Assembly (NCBI RefSeq): GCF_017502485.1
Contig: NZ_JAFVUX010000032.1
Coordinates: forward strand, 1 to 50,896
Direction of reading: 5' to 3'
Origin: Helicobacter sp.
Lineage (GTDB): Bacteria > Campylobacterota > Campylobacteria > Campylobacterales > Helicobacteraceae
Length of the DNA stretch: 50,896 nucleotides
Shown here: positions 17,924 through 26,951 of the stretch, one piece after another
Layout of the letters: the number at the start of each line of letters is the position of its first letter
Position numbering within the stretch: position 1 is the first letter of the stretch
Position numbers and translations under genes: made by a program
The notes under the pieces: generated by a model
The model's input: the letters and a program-made list of their open reading frames with translations, nothing else
Told to the model about the DNA's origin: nothing
The model's database searches: none

Positions 17924-19591
17924 ATGCAAACATTAGAACTATCCATCTTTCGCTTTTGTGCCAAAGAAAGCTATGAATACTACTTCCAAAAATACCCCAT
18001 AGCCTATGACCACAACCTTACGCTATTTAGCACGCTTGAATCCATAGAAAATCTAGGCTTTGATAGATCAATGGGGCTTAGAGTACAAGGGCTTTGTGTC
18101 TTTGATGATGTGCCACTTTATGAGCTTGTGCGTGAGTTTGGGGCAAATCTCTACCTTGAGCCACTAAGTCAAAAATATGTGAGCAAAGATCTAGTCCTCG
18201 ATAAAAAAGCGATGTTTGCGCGCTATGAGTGGTTTTTTAGCAAATATGACTTCATTGCCCCAAGCGATCGCTATGAGCTATATAAATACCTGTGGGCAAA
18301 CACCATCTCACTCCAAAGCGATGACTCCTACCTAGGCGATGGGTTCTTCTTATATATACAGTGGTTACTTGAGCGATACCCCAAGCACTTTGACACTCTC
18401 ATCCACACGCTAGCAAACGCGCAAAGTGGCGTGATGAGCTACACACCCATTGAAGATCTTATCTACATAAACAAGCCTAATGCCCCCCATATCACACACA
18501 CAATCCACGCACTTATCAATAAGGTCGTGCGTTTTGGGCAATGTCTTGGCTGCGGAAGAGCGTGGATCAATGAGCTAGAATCTATCAAAGTAGATTCTAT
18601 CCCAAGCTCCGCCTTGCAAGCACTAAGCACCTCACAAGCAAACACACAAAACAAGAGTGGAGCGGGCGGAGCAAATAAAGAAAATAGTCAAGATTCTAGG
18701 GTGTTTATAGTGTTTGACGCTTATGCAAGCCTTAGTGCAAAGCCACTTATCTCTAGCACCAAAGCCTTATTGCAAGCTTTGGGACATCCGCTTATAGAGC
18801 CTAGAAGCAAGCTACTTCCGCTTGGAGGATACTTTGGGAGCATTGTGGATACTAGGGCATTTATCAAACGCGCTGCCTATAACATTGCCCTTGCTGCAAA
18901 AGAACGCGCAGTTTTAGTATTTGGTGATTACGAGAGCTACTGCTCTATGGTATTTGCACAAACTGAGCTTTTAAGAGATAAAACCCTGCTTAATGAAGTG
19001 TGTGCGCTCTACGGGCAAATTGATTATTACATAAACCCTGTACAACATATCAATACCATCATCGCAGGCAGTCAAAGCAAGCTATGGGAGAGAGAATCCC
19101 CTCTAACTCATCTTAAGCTTGTAGCATATCCAAGCTTGCTTGCTTGTGATGCTCTTGATGGCTGTCAGCAGGTGGCTAGCATTGTACTCAAGCGTTTATT
19201 AGGACCAAATCCCACACAAGAAGAGATTATTAACGCGACACAAAATCTCCACGCGCACCATCACCCTATTGTAAGCAAATTAGGAGGCGAGTGGCTAGAT
19301 ATTGTAGAGAGTAGGCAGGACTTTTCACATTTGCAAGCCTACAACTATGAAGGGTATTTAAAAGAATCTAGCAGAATTCGCTTTGCTGGCATTGATGCAG
19401 GAGCAGATATGCTTGTAGTCTCTAATGTTGGGCTTTTTAGGGCATTTACCACCTTAGCAAAAGCCGGCGCAAAAAGCATAGGGCGCGACCCAAGCAATAC
19501 CCCTACGCTCTATCTGCCGCAAGTCGCGCTACTTGCACTAGGTATGCACAACAAACTAGATAAAAAATACCGCACCTTAGAGCTTGCGTAG
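17924..19591 (+). CDS. DUF5644-type protein; degenerate SdhB/HdrB-like fusion
   Basis: Function unknown. The 555-residue protein shows two faint relationships. Residues 1-100 follow the layout of the N-terminal ferredoxin domain of succinate dehydrogenase/fumarate reductase B subunits, best seen in LYLEPLSQKYVSKDLVLDK. The Cys motif expected there is gone (LRVQGLCVFDD). Residues 258-555 follow the CCG-type HdrB/SdhE fold: AVLVFGDYESYCSMVFAQ, GADMLVVSNVGLFRAF and PTLYLPQVALLALG match in pattern but lack the cluster Cys residues. A lone CLGCG lies at 207-211. A low-complexity linker (about 225-257) joins the halves. The start at 17924 has TAGGAG 7 nt upstream; the open frame back to 17834 overlaps the previous gene. 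I associate such proteins with the name DUF5644 in Campylobacterota, from memory. Confidence 0.75.
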   Translation: MQTLELSIFRFCAKESYEYYFQKYPIAYDHNLTLFSTLESIENLGFDRSMGLRVQGLCVFDDVPLYELVREFGANLYLEPLSQKYVSKDLVLDKKAMFARYEWFFSKYDFIAPSDRYELYKYLWANTISLQSDDSYLGDGFFLYIQWLLERYPKHFDTLIHTLANAQSGVMSYTPIEDLIYINKPNAPHITHTIHALINKVVRFGQCLGCGRAWINELESIKVDSIPSSALQALSTSQANTQNKSGAGGANKENSQDSRVFIVFDAYASLSAKPLISSTKALLQALGHPLIEPRSKLLPLGGYFGSIVDTRAFIKRAAYNIALAAKERAVLVFGDYESYCSMVFAQTELLRDKTLLNEVCALYGQIDYYINPVQHINTIIAGSQSKLWERESPLTHLKLVAYPSLLACDALDGCQQVASIVLKRLLGPNPTQEEIINATQNLHAHHHPIVSKLGGEWLDIVESRQDFSHLQAYNYEGYLKESSRIRFAGIDAGADMLVVSNVGLFRAFTTLAKAGAKSIGRDPSNTPTLYLPQVALLALGMHNKLDKKYRTLELA

Positions 19592-19598
19592 GCATCTT

Positions 19599-19910
19599 GT
19601 GAAGATATTTTTAAAAATTCTCATCGCCTCACTCATCGCTGGCACTTGGCATCAAATCGACAACGAGTCAGCTGGTGTAGCGATCGTGCTCTTTCTCTTT
19701 GTTCTAGCAGTGCTTTTGATGAACCCTGTTAAATTTCAATCCCCTGAAAAGCGCGAAGAATACATCGAAAAAATTCGCAAGCAAAAGGAGCAAAAATTCG
19801 CCATAGCCCAAAAGCAAAAAGAAGAGCGAGCGCGCTTGAAGAAAGAAAAGCAAGATAGAGAAGCCAAAGAACAGAAAGAATTCCACGCACGAATGAAAAA
19901 TCGATCCTAA
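19599..19910 (+). CDS. Small membrane protein with charged C-terminal helix
   Basis: 103 residues with two hydrophobic segments (about 4-16 and 26-43), then a long Lys/Glu/Arg-rich helix (about 50-103) that could form a cytoplasmic coiled coil. No recognised family. The GTG at 19599 is preferred because TAGG lies 6 nt upstream; a TTG at 19584 overlaps the previous gene and has poorer support. It lies between the DUF5644-type gene and the TerB-like gene, all tightly spaced on the same strand. Confidence 0.65.
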   Translation: MKIFLKILIASLIAGTWHQIDNESAGVAIVLFLFVLAVLLMNPVKFQSPEKREEYIEKIRKQKEQKFAIAQKQKEERARLKKEKQDREAKEQKEFHARMKNRS

Positions 19911-19932
19911 ATCCACACTATAAAGGACTAGT

Positions 19933-20880
19933 ATGAGCATTTTACTACTAATTTTAGCGGGCGTTGTAGTGTATTATCTCTACATCACTCTACAAGAATA
20001 CCTAAAAAACCCAACCACGATAAAGCCCCCTACAAAAGAGCCAAGTCCATCTCCCTATCCACTAGAATCTAACCCTTATGCTACGCAAACCCCAGCACAA
20101 AAGCTACAAAACTCCTATGAAGGAGCTAGCATAACTCTGCTTGCCTATGTCTTGCAAGCGGGTATAAACAAGCAGACAAAGGCTCAAGTCTCCCTAGAGC
20201 AAGAAACCCCACTAGAATCTAGCACGCTAGATTCTAAGCTTACACCCTTGCAGTTTGGACTTGTGGAAGAGTTTGTCCGCACGCTTTGTGCACACGCTAC
20301 TAAGCCAGAGTATGAACAGGATCTACGCGCCTTGCTTGCGCATTATGCATCCATACCAGAGTTACAGAGTGAGCAAAAGGCTCAAAGCACGCTAGATTTT
20401 AGCACCCTAGAACAACCCAGCATCGCACATCTTGCTGGAATCTTTTTAGACAATACTTATGGCGAGTATAAAAAGCGTTTGCAGTTTGTCGAGCTTTTGC
20501 TCATCCTAGCGTGGAGTGATAGAGATCTAAACCACGATGAGCAAGATATTATCCTAGATATTGCAGCGTTTTTAGAGATCGATAATGCCGACTTCAACAC
20601 ACTTTATGAAAGCTTTGAGACACTAGAATCTAGCCCAAGTGATGAAGCATTAAAAGTAGCAAAAACTCTAGAGCAAATATGGAGCGAGCAGAGCACACAA
20701 GATCAAAAGAGTTTGCAAGAAGCTTTCTTTACCCATATCCAAAAACTCTATGCTAATGCCCGCAAAAAGGGGATTTCATCAGCAGCACTATTACAAGCAC
20801 TATGGCAAAGCGAGCAGAGCTACTACAATCTAGGAAGCACACTAAAGCAAGCAAGTAGTGTCACATCTGGCACACGCTAA
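19933..20880 (+). CDS. Membrane-anchored TerB/DjlA-like protein
   Basis: The 315-residue product has one N-terminal membrane helix (residues 3-20), a Pro-rich linker, and a helical region. Within it, residues about 172-240 resemble the tellurite-resistance TerB / DjlA N-terminal fold: KRLQFVELLLILAWSDRDLNHDEQ has the family's AxxDxxxxxxE pattern. No J domain is present, so it is not a full DjlA. An AAAGGA precedes the ATG. It sits directly before glyQ. Role unknown; TerB-like domains are often metal-binding or membrane-associated in other bacteria. Confidence 0.68.
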   Translation: MSILLLILAGVVVYYLYITLQEYLKNPTTIKPPTKEPSPSPYPLESNPYATQTPAQKLQNSYEGASITLLAYVLQAGINKQTKAQVSLEQETPLESSTLDSKLTPLQFGLVEEFVRTLCAHATKPEYEQDLRALLAHYASIPELQSEQKAQSTLDFSTLEQPSIAHLAGIFLDNTYGEYKKRLQFVELLLILAWSDRDLNHDEQDIILDIAAFLEIDNADFNTLYESFETLESSPSDEALKVAKTLEQIWSEQSTQDQKSLQEAFFTHIQKLYANARKKGISSAALLQALWQSEQSYYNLGSTLKQASSVTSGTR

Positions 20881-20900
20881 GAGTTTTATAAGGATACAAG

Positions 20901-21779
20901 ATGGCATATAGCTTTTCTACGATTATTTTGCGCTTGCAAGAGTTCTGGGCGCAACAGGATTGCGTGATTGTCCAGCCTTATGATGTTCCAGCAGGTGCGG
21001 GGACATTCCACCCAGCTACTTTGCTACGATCGCTAGACTCTAGCCCGTGGAGCGTGGCGTATGTCGCGCCATCTCGCCGTCCAAGTGATGGACGATATGG
21101 ACATAATCCCAACCGCCTAGGAAGCTACTATCAATTTCAAGTGCTTATCAAGCCTAGCCCTAGCAATATCCAAAGTTTATATCTAGCTTCTTTAGAGCTT
21201 TTGGGGATTGATAGCCAAATACACGATATTCGCTTTATTGAAGATAATTGGGAGTCACCGACTCTTGGAGCGTGGGGGCTTGGCTGGGAAGTGTGGCTTG
21301 ATGGTATGGAAGTTACGCAATTTACCTACTTTCAGCAAGTAGGGGGGATCGCCTGCGACCCTGTGGCAGTGGAGATCACCTATGGATTAGAGCGACTTGC
21401 TATGTATATCCAAGGGGTAGAATCTATCTTTGATATTAAGTGGAATGATAGCGGCGTATGCTATAAAAATGTACATTTGCAAAGCGAGTATGAATTCTCA
21501 CGCTATCATTTTGAAGTAGCTAGCGTGCCAATGCTCTTTGATCTCTTTGCTAAAGCCCAAGATGAAGCTAGAAACTGCCTAGCTACCAAGCTCCCTCTCC
21601 CTGCCTATGACTGCGTAATGCTCTCTTCACATTATTTCAATATCCTACTAGCACGAAAGGCGATTTCTGTTACAGAGCGACAAAGCTATGTGTTGAAAAT
21701 CCGCGAGCTTGCTAAAGAGTGTGCCCTACTCTACAAAGAACAAGAGCCAGAGCGCGCTAAGCGATTAGAGCAATGCTAG
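20901..21779 (+). CDS. glyQ: Glycyl-tRNA synthetase alpha subunit
   Basis: Catalytic subunit of the alpha2beta2 class II glycyl-tRNA synthetase. The 292-residue product has the highly conserved blocks [40 protein letters not shown], and [19 protein letters not shown]. The [18 protein letters not shown] block follows. The beta subunit (glyS) is not in the window. AAGGAT precedes the ATG. It overlaps the Nif3-like gene by 7 bp; as I recall the same neighbour follows in H. pylori (HP0960-HP0959). Confidence 0.97.
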   Translation: MAYSFSTIILRLQEFWAQQDCVIVQPYDVPAGAGTFHPATLLRSLDSSPWSVAYVAPSRRPSDGRYGHNPNRLGSYYQFQVLIKPSPSNIQSLYLASLELLGIDSQIHDIRFIEDNWESPTLGAWGLGWEVWLDGMEVTQFTYFQQVGGIACDPVAVEITYGLERLAMYIQGVESIFDIKWNDSGVCYKNVHLQSEYEFSRYHFEVASVPMLFDLFAKAQDEARNCLATKLPLPAYDCVMLSSHYFNILLARKAISVTERQSYVLKIRELAKECALLYKEQEPERAKRLEQC

Positions 21780-22525
21780 AGACTCTAGCTACCCCAATGC
21801 AAGTGGGTGAAATCTATGCAATTCTCGATGAGTTGAGTCCCTTTAGCTTACAAGCAAGCTGGGATAATTCTGGACTCAACATCGGTTCTATGGAGCAGAA
21901 AGTAGAATCTATCGCGCTAGCCTTGGAGCTAGATTCTACTATGGCACATACCCTTAAGCCCAATACCTTGCTTATCACCCATCACCCGCTCATTTTCTCC
22001 GCGCTAAAATCCCTAAACACTAACACCTACCCAGCAAGCTTAATCGCCACACTTTTGCAAAAAAACTGCGCGCTCATTGCTATGCATACAAACTTTGATC
22101 ACACGCATTTAAATGCATATTTCGCACAAAAGATTCTAGGCTTTACTACCACAGAGCAAGACATAGCGCAGTACTGCCAGATCGCACCTACACCACTACT
22201 AGAGCTTGCTAAAATCTGCAAGAAAACTCTATCATTAGAGCATATTCGCTTCGTGCAAGCAAGGGAGAATATAAAGCATATTTATATCGTATGTGGCTCA
22301 GGAGCTAGCTATGCACGCGAAATAGCCACACCAAATAGTTGCCTAATCTGTGGTGATATTAAATACCACGATGCAATGATTGGCAAAAGCAATGGACTTA
22401 GCTTCATTGATGTGGAACATTACGCAAGTGAAAAGCATTTTGCAAAAATCCTACAAAGCCTTTTGCAAATTAAGAATCTCAGTGCTACAATACTGCCTAA
22501 CTTTTCCCCATTTTCTTACCTATAA
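21773..22525 (+). CDS. Nif3-like dinuclear metal protein (GTP cyclohydrolase I type 2 family)
   Basis: A 250-residue member of the NIF3/YbgI family, which binds two metal ions and forms hexameric rings; biochemical role uncertain despite the common family name. Metal ligands are visible in [15 protein letters not shown] and [16 protein letters not shown], with the C-terminal DVEHYASE supplying the last His/Glu. Start and glyQ stop overlap, and the zinc-ribbon gene starts 8 bp after the stop. Confidence 0.9.
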   Translation: MLETLATPMQVGEIYAILDELSPFSLQASWDNSGLNIGSMEQKVESIALALELDSTMAHTLKPNTLLITHHPLIFSALKSLNTNTYPASLIATLLQKNCALIAMHTNFDHTHLNAYFAQKILGFTTTEQDIAQYCQIAPTPLLELAKICKKTLSLEHIRFVQARENIKHIYIVCGSGASYAREIATPNSCLICGDIKYHDAMIGKSNGLSFIDVEHYASEKHFAKILQSLLQIKNLSATILPNFSPFSYL

Positions 22526-22533
22526 GGACATTT

Positions 22534-23238
22534 ATGAACAAACATTTGCAACAGCTTATACAAATTGCACAAATCGACACAGAATCTGACGCACTTGTGC
22601 CTGTGATGCTACAAAAGCGTGAGCATTTAGATAAGCTCATCGCCCAAAAGCTTGAGCTTATCGCTACGCAATCACACCTTAGTGAAGCAAAAGATGAAAA
22701 CATCCGAGCCATAGCGCGCAATGAAGCTAATATCACAGACAATACTGCCAAGCTAGAGTCTATCACCCAGCGTATTAAAGACGGTTGCTCAGATAGAGAA
22801 GCGCGTACGCTTGCAATTGAAGAAGACTTAGCAAAGGAGCAAATCAAGCACGCTAACAACGAAATAGCACGCCTAAATAAAGAGTTAGAATCCTACATAC
22901 CAAGAGAGCAGGAGATCGCCCAACAACTAGTGCTCCTAGAATCTAGCATTGAAGAAGAACAGTGTAAAGTCGATGGGGAAGTTGAAGAGGTCAAGCAAGC
23001 TCAGCAAGCCATCTTTGCTAAAAAAGAAAAGTGCATTACCTCTATGGATCAAAACATCATCGCCTTTTATGAGAAAATCCGCAAATGGGCGAAAAACTCT
23101 AGTGTCGTGCCTATCAAACGCCGAGCATGTGGAGGCTGCTTTATTCGCCTAAATGACAAGCTTTTAAGCGACATCTCCCACACCTCTGATATTATCACCT
23201 GCCCACATTGTGGTAGGATTCTCTACCTAGAATCTTAA
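22534..23238 (+). CDS. flgZ: C4 zinc-ribbon coiled-coil protein (HP0958/FlgZ-like)
   Basis: Helical hairpin protein with a C-terminal zinc ribbon. In H. pylori HP0958 stabilises RpoN (sigma-54) and affects flagellar gene expression, so the same motility role is expected. The 234-residue product has a long coiled coil (about 1-190) and then Cys pairs CGGC and CPHC separated by about 20 residues (RRACGGCFIRLND, IITCPHCGRILY). Position between the Nif3-like gene and waaA repeats the H. pylori order HP0959-HP0957. AAGGAC precedes the ATG. Confidence 0.9.
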   Translation: MNKHLQQLIQIAQIDTESDALVPVMLQKREHLDKLIAQKLELIATQSHLSEAKDENIRAIARNEANITDNTAKLESITQRIKDGCSDREARTLAIEEDLAKEQIKHANNEIARLNKELESYIPREQEIAQQLVLLESSIEEEQCKVDGEVEEVKQAQQAIFAKKEKCITSMDQNIIAFYEKIRKWAKNSSVVPIKRRACGGCFIRLNDKLLSDISHTSDIITCPHCGRILYLES

Positions 23239-23240
23239 TC

Positions 23241-24530
23241 GTGTCAATGGCAAGCAAGCCAGAGCGCGTAAGCATAGCTCTCTACTATCTTCTCTGCGCT
23301 TTTGCGTGGGGCTTGCTTATGCCGTTGTTTTTCTATCTTAGCATTAAGCCCAAATACCATCGCTCTATACCTGCCAGATTTTTCCCATTTTTGCGCCAGC
23401 TTATGCCACACTCTGGTGGATTTTGCAAAGATTTTAGCCCACATATTTGGCTACACGCCTGCTCCTTTGGCGAGATAAAATCCCTTACTCCAATTATCCA
23501 ATCTCTAATCGCTCCGGGGCGTAGCATTTTGCTCACAACCACTACGCAAACAGGCTTTGACCTAGCCCAAAGCACCTATGCTAGTAAGCCGACAATCCGC
23601 GTAGAGTTTCTGCCATTTGAGCTATTTTTGCCTTTTTACAAACGCCGCTTACAAAACCTACAAACTCTTATCATCACAGAAGCCGAGCTTTGGCTAGGGG
23701 CTTTTCACACAGCCAAATGCCTAGGCGCACAAACTTTGCTCATAAATGCTAGAATCTCCACACGCTCCTACCCAAAATACCGATATTTCCGTGCCTTTTA
23801 TCGCTTGCTTTTTAGCTATGTTGATAGAGTCTTTGCCCAAAGTCAAGCTGACAAAGATCGCCTTAGCACCCTTGGTGCGTGCCATATCGAAGTCCTTGGC
23901 AATCTAAAGCTACTAAGTCCTATCACCACAAGTGCCACCTACCCTAAGCCTAGTCGCCTAGTCATTGTCGCTGCTTCAACGCACCAAAGCGAAGAAGAAC
24001 TGGTGCTACAAGCCTTTAGCGCGCTTAAAAAGCTAGAATCTAATCAAGCAGTTTCTAGCCTACTAGTTCTAGCCCCCCGCCACCCTGAACGCTTTGCCCA
24101 AGTAGCCGCAAATCTTGTCTCCTATCCATTTGCAAGTGCGCGATTCACGCAGGGATCACAGGTGCTTAATGACCCCAAGCTTGATGTTGTGTTGCTTGAT
24201 ACACTAGGAGAGCTCAATAACTGCTATGCAATCGCTGATATAGTGATTTTAGGTGGTGCATTTGTCCAAGCTGGAGGACACAATCCACTTGAGCCAGCAT
24301 TTTTTCACACTAAACTTATTAGTGGCAAGGCGATATTTAATCAAGAAGCTCTCTTTGCCTGCATTGACGGCTACACCTTATGTGAAGCAAGCGAGCTAGA
24401 AGAAACACTCCTAGCCTACCAAAGCTTACCTAAAGCAGGCTATAAGCCTATGCCCATAGATCTCTCCACACTTGCGCATATCATCACTCGCCCAAAGCAA
24501 TCTCCACAGCATAGGGGCAGTAATGGATAA
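23241..24530 (+). CDS. waaA: 3-deoxy-D-manno-octulosonic acid (Kdo) transferase
   Basis: Adds Kdo from CMP-Kdo to lipid A at the inner membrane. The 429-residue protein has an N-terminal membrane helix (about 12-32), the WLHACSFGE segment, EAELWLGAFHTAK, NARIS, and the donor-binding GGAFVQAGGHNPLEPAF. Two starts are possible, GTG at 23241 and ATG at 23247, neither with a strong ribosome site; the first is 2 bp after the previous stop. It shares the Kdo pathway with kdsA (1515-2351). Confidence 0.93.
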   Translation: MSMASKPERVSIALYYLLCAFAWGLLMPLFFYLSIKPKYHRSIPARFFPFLRQLMPHSGGFCKDFSPHIWLHACSFGEIKSLTPIIQSLIAPGRSILLTTTTQTGFDLAQSTYASKPTIRVEFLPFELFLPFYKRRLQNLQTLIITEAELWLGAFHTAKCLGAQTLLINARISTRSYPKYRYFRAFYRLLFSYVDRVFAQSQADKDRLSTLGACHIEVLGNLKLLSPITTSATYPKPSRLVIVAASTHQSEEELVLQAFSALKKLESNQAVSSLLVLAPRHPERFAQVAANLVSYPFASARFTQGSQVLNDPKLDVVLLDTLGELNNCYAIADIVILGGAFVQAGGHNPLEPAFFHTKLISGKAIFNQEALFACIDGYTLCEASELEETLLAYQSLPKAGYKPMPIDLSTLAHIITRPKQSPQHRGSNG

Positions 24531-25242
24531 GGCCTACAAGCTCCTGAGCCTACAAAAGCGCATTTCCCATAACCAAGCAAAATCTCTCATCGATAGTGGG
24601 CTTGTTAGTGCTAATGGCAAGCGACTTACCCTTGCGCGCACCCTATTAGAGCCTACCACAAACTTCCAAGTCCAAAAAGTCGCGCCACTGCGTATAATCG
24701 TGCAACAAGAAGATCTACTTGTGGTAGATAAGCCAGCATTCCTTGAGAGCTATGCCATCCAAGCACGCTTTAAGGGCTATGAATTACTCCATAGACTTGA
24801 TAAAGAAACAAGTGGAGTCCTACTGCTTGGCAAAACACAAAGCCAAAAAGCCCTAGAAATTATCCGCGCCTTTAAAGCACGCAAAGTAGAGAAAACTTAC
24901 TACGCACTTGTAAGTGGCATTATCCCAGAATCTAAAACCATCAATGCTCCCATCCTCACCAAAAAGGATAAAAGTGCTAAAAGCAAGGTGCATAAAGATG
25001 GTCTCCCTGCCATAACTCACATCACCCCAGAATCTATCGTAGGCAAAAAGACTTTACTAAAAGTGCAGATAGAAACAGGCAGGACGCACCAAATCCGCGT
25101 GCATTTAGCCCACATAGGACACCCAATCATCGGCGATACACTCTATGGCAGATCAAATGCTGCACGCCTTATGCTACACGCAAGCCAGATTTGCGTGCTT
25201 GGAGAAAGCTTTGAAGCCCCCCTGCCATTTAGCCTTTGCTAA
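24523..25242 (+). CDS. RluA-family 23S rRNA pseudouridine synthase
   Basis: Converts uridine to pseudouridine in rRNA. The 239-residue product has an N-terminal S4-like domain (LLSLQKRISHNQAKSLIDSGLVS, split here), the catalytic motif LHRLDKETSGVLLL with its Asp, and the C-terminal GRTHQIRVHLAHIGHPIIGD. The ATG at 24523 has AGGGG 7 nt upstream and overlaps waaA by 8 bp; the longer open frame from 24472 is not favoured. In H. pylori a pseudouridine synthase also follows waaA. The exact target site cannot be told. Confidence 0.92.
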   Translation: MDKAYKLLSLQKRISHNQAKSLIDSGLVSANGKRLTLARTLLEPTTNFQVQKVAPLRIIVQQEDLLVVDKPAFLESYAIQARFKGYELLHRLDKETSGVLLLGKTQSQKALEIIRAFKARKVEKTYYALVSGIIPESKTINAPILTKKDKSAKSKVHKDGLPAITHITPESIVGKKTLLKVQIETGRTHQIRVHLAHIGHPIIGDTLYGRSNAARLMLHASQICVLGESFEAPLPFSLC

Positions 25243-25732
25243 TTTGGAGCACGCGCTAGAATCTAGCTCCCTACTCATAGCCACACAGTGGCGCGATAGC
25301 GTGTATCTACTACTTTGGGAGCTAGGCACAAACATCCTAAAATACGGCATAAATGACCTATATGCTAAAGTGGTGCATACACATTTATCAAGCTCCTACC
25401 CCCAACACGCACTAGATTCTACCTTGCACATACTCACCCGCCATCTCCCACAAGGCGCACTCTATCTTGCATTTAACTACCTAGTAGCACTTCCTAGATT
25501 CTACCTAGTCTCTAAACCCACGCCCCACCTAGCCCAGCCCACACCCTCTGCCCCAAATGTGAAGCAAGATTTTACCCATCATCATAATCTAGGACACAAG
25601 GTCATTAAACGATATGCGGAAATTTTCTGCTACAATGCACCGCAATTTATGATCACTTCCGCACGACATCGCACCATATCGATGATAATCAAAGGACAAT
25701 ACCTTGCTATTTACCACAGCAAAACGAAATGA
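25211..25732 (+). CDS. GHKL/anti-sigma kinase-like protein, degenerate
   Basis: A 173-residue protein with traits of RsbW/SpoIIAB-type ATPases: an N-box-like ELGTNILKYG (37-46) in a helix after DSVYLLL, and a C-terminal part NLGHKVIKRYAEIFCY...TISMIIKG (126-162) like the end of the fold. The ATP-lid motif DxGxG is not visible, so ATP binding is uncertain. A TTG at 25211 with GGAG 6 nt upstream is chosen; an ATG at 25145 would overlap the previous gene by 98 bp and a TTG at 25244 has no ribosome site. It overlaps the STAS-like gene by 29 bp, so the two are likely partners. Confidence 0.6.
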   Translation: MKPPCHLAFANLEHALESSSLLIATQWRDSVYLLLWELGTNILKYGINDLYAKVVHTHLSSSYPQHALDSTLHILTRHLPQGALYLAFNYLVALPRFYLVSKPTPHLAQPTPSAPNVKQDFTHHHNLGHKVIKRYAEIFCYNAPQFMITSARHRTISMIIKGQYLAIYHSKTK

Positions 25733-26054
25733 CATTTTATACCTATGCTGTGAAGGGCGCGTGAAAACTTATGAAGAGTATTTGGAGTTTGCGCGCAAGC
25801 TTGATGGGCTCATTGCAGAGCATATAGATTCTAGCGAGCATAGTTTTAGCTCTTGGCGCATTATGCTCCTTGATGCCTTTCCCTTTAATACCTACGCACT
25901 AGGGCATTTACTGCGCCTAAAGCTTTATAACAATTACGACTTTACTCTTGCCACTAATAATTATCACTTGCTTGAGCTACTAGAATCTGTGGAGTTTTCT
26001 ACGATGTTTTCTGTCAGTATCGAGCACGATCCGCGCGTATATAAGAACAATTAA
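25704..26054 (+). CDS. STAS-like (anti-sigma factor antagonist-like) protein
   Basis: A 116-residue protein with the STAS outline: strand ILYLCCEGRV, helix, strand RIMLLDAF, helix YALGHLLRLKLYN, strand DFTLATN, and a helix-turn HLLELLESVEFSTMF like the LLexxgl end of SpoIIAA. The usual phospho-Ser motif (DSSG) is replaced by DAFPFNT, so switching by phosphorylation would need another residue. A TTG start at 25704 follows AAAGGA by 7 nt. It is coupled to the GHKL-like gene upstream and followed by lgt. In H. pylori, as I recall, the pseudouridine synthase gene is next to lgt without this pair. Confidence 0.6.
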   Translation: MLFTTAKRNDILYLCCEGRVKTYEEYLEFARKLDGLIAEHIDSSEHSFSSWRIMLLDAFPFNTYALGHLLRLKLYNNYDFTLATNNYHLLELLESVEFSTMFSVSIEHDPRVYKNN

Positions 26055-26063
26055 GGGATATTT

Positions 26064-26951
26064 ATGATAGAGCATTACAGCCTGTGGAACACGATTTATG
26101 CACACTTTGATCCTGTGGCATTTAGTATATTTGGCATTAATGTACATTGGTATGGTATTGCATATATGTGTGCGCTAGTGTTCGCGCTTTTTGTTGCACA
26201 CTTTTTTATCCGCATAAATCCAACGCGCTTCCCTATATCAAAGCAACTTTTAGATAGCTATTTCATCTGGGCAGAAATTGGCGTGATTATAGGGGCTAGG
26301 ATTGGCTATGTGCTTATTTATGACCCTAATAGATTTTGGTATCTAGCCCATCCTCTAGAGGTTTTTAACCCATTTGATTCTTTTGGGAATTTTGTTGGTA
26401 TCCGCGGTATGAGCTTTCACGGCGGAGTTATTGGGTTCTTGCTTGTATCATATGTGTTTATCAAAGCTAAGCGCGTAACACTCCTGCCACTTTTAGATCT
26501 AGTAGCTATTAGCGTGCCTCTAGCCTATGTTTTTGGGCGTGTAGGAAACTTCTTAAACCACGAGTTATTTGGGCGAGTGGTGAGTGAAAATGACACCTTA
26601 GGGCAAAGGGTCGGAATTTTGGTCGATGGTGTGCTACGCTATCCAAGCCAGCTTCTAGAAGCGATCCTTGAAGGTTTGGTGGTATTTATCATCATCATAA
26701 TAAGCTCGCGCGTAAAGCTCCTTACAAACGCACTTATTGGCGTGTATGGGGTCAGCTATGGGCTTATGCGATTTGTCGCAGAGTATTGGAGAGAGCCTGA
26801 TCCACAGCTTGGGCTATTTGGCTCTTTGAGTATGGGGCAGATTCTCTCCTTAATAATGATTATCTTAGGGGTTTTAGTCATCATCTATGCTATGAAAAAC
26901 AACCTACGAAACAATTTGCAAGGAACATACAATGCTTCATCTAAATCCTAA
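26064..26951 (+). CDS. lgt: Prolipoprotein diacylglyceryl transferase
   Basis: Moves diacylglycerol from phosphatidylglycerol to the lipobox Cys of preprolipoproteins in the inner membrane. The 295-residue protein has about seven membrane helices and the Lgt signatures YGIAYMCAL, RGMSFHGGVIG, and GRVGNFLNHELFGR. AAGGGAT precedes the ATG. Lies after the STAS-like gene and overlaps the fused SMR transporter by 20 bp. It would act on the lipoprotein at 8246-8926. Confidence 0.96.
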   Translation: MIEHYSLWNTIYAHFDPVAFSIFGINVHWYGIAYMCALVFALFVAHFFIRINPTRFPISKQLLDSYFIWAEIGVIIGARIGYVLIYDPNRFWYLAHPLEVFNPFDSFGNFVGIRGMSFHGGVIGFLLVSYVFIKAKRVTLLPLLDLVAISVPLAYVFGRVGNFLNHELFGRVVSENDTLGQRVGILVDGVLRYPSQLLEAILEGLVVFIIIIISSRVKLLTNALIGVYGVSYGLMRFVAEYWREPDPQLGLFGSLSMGQILSLIMIILGVLVIIYAMKNNLRNNLQGTYNASSKS

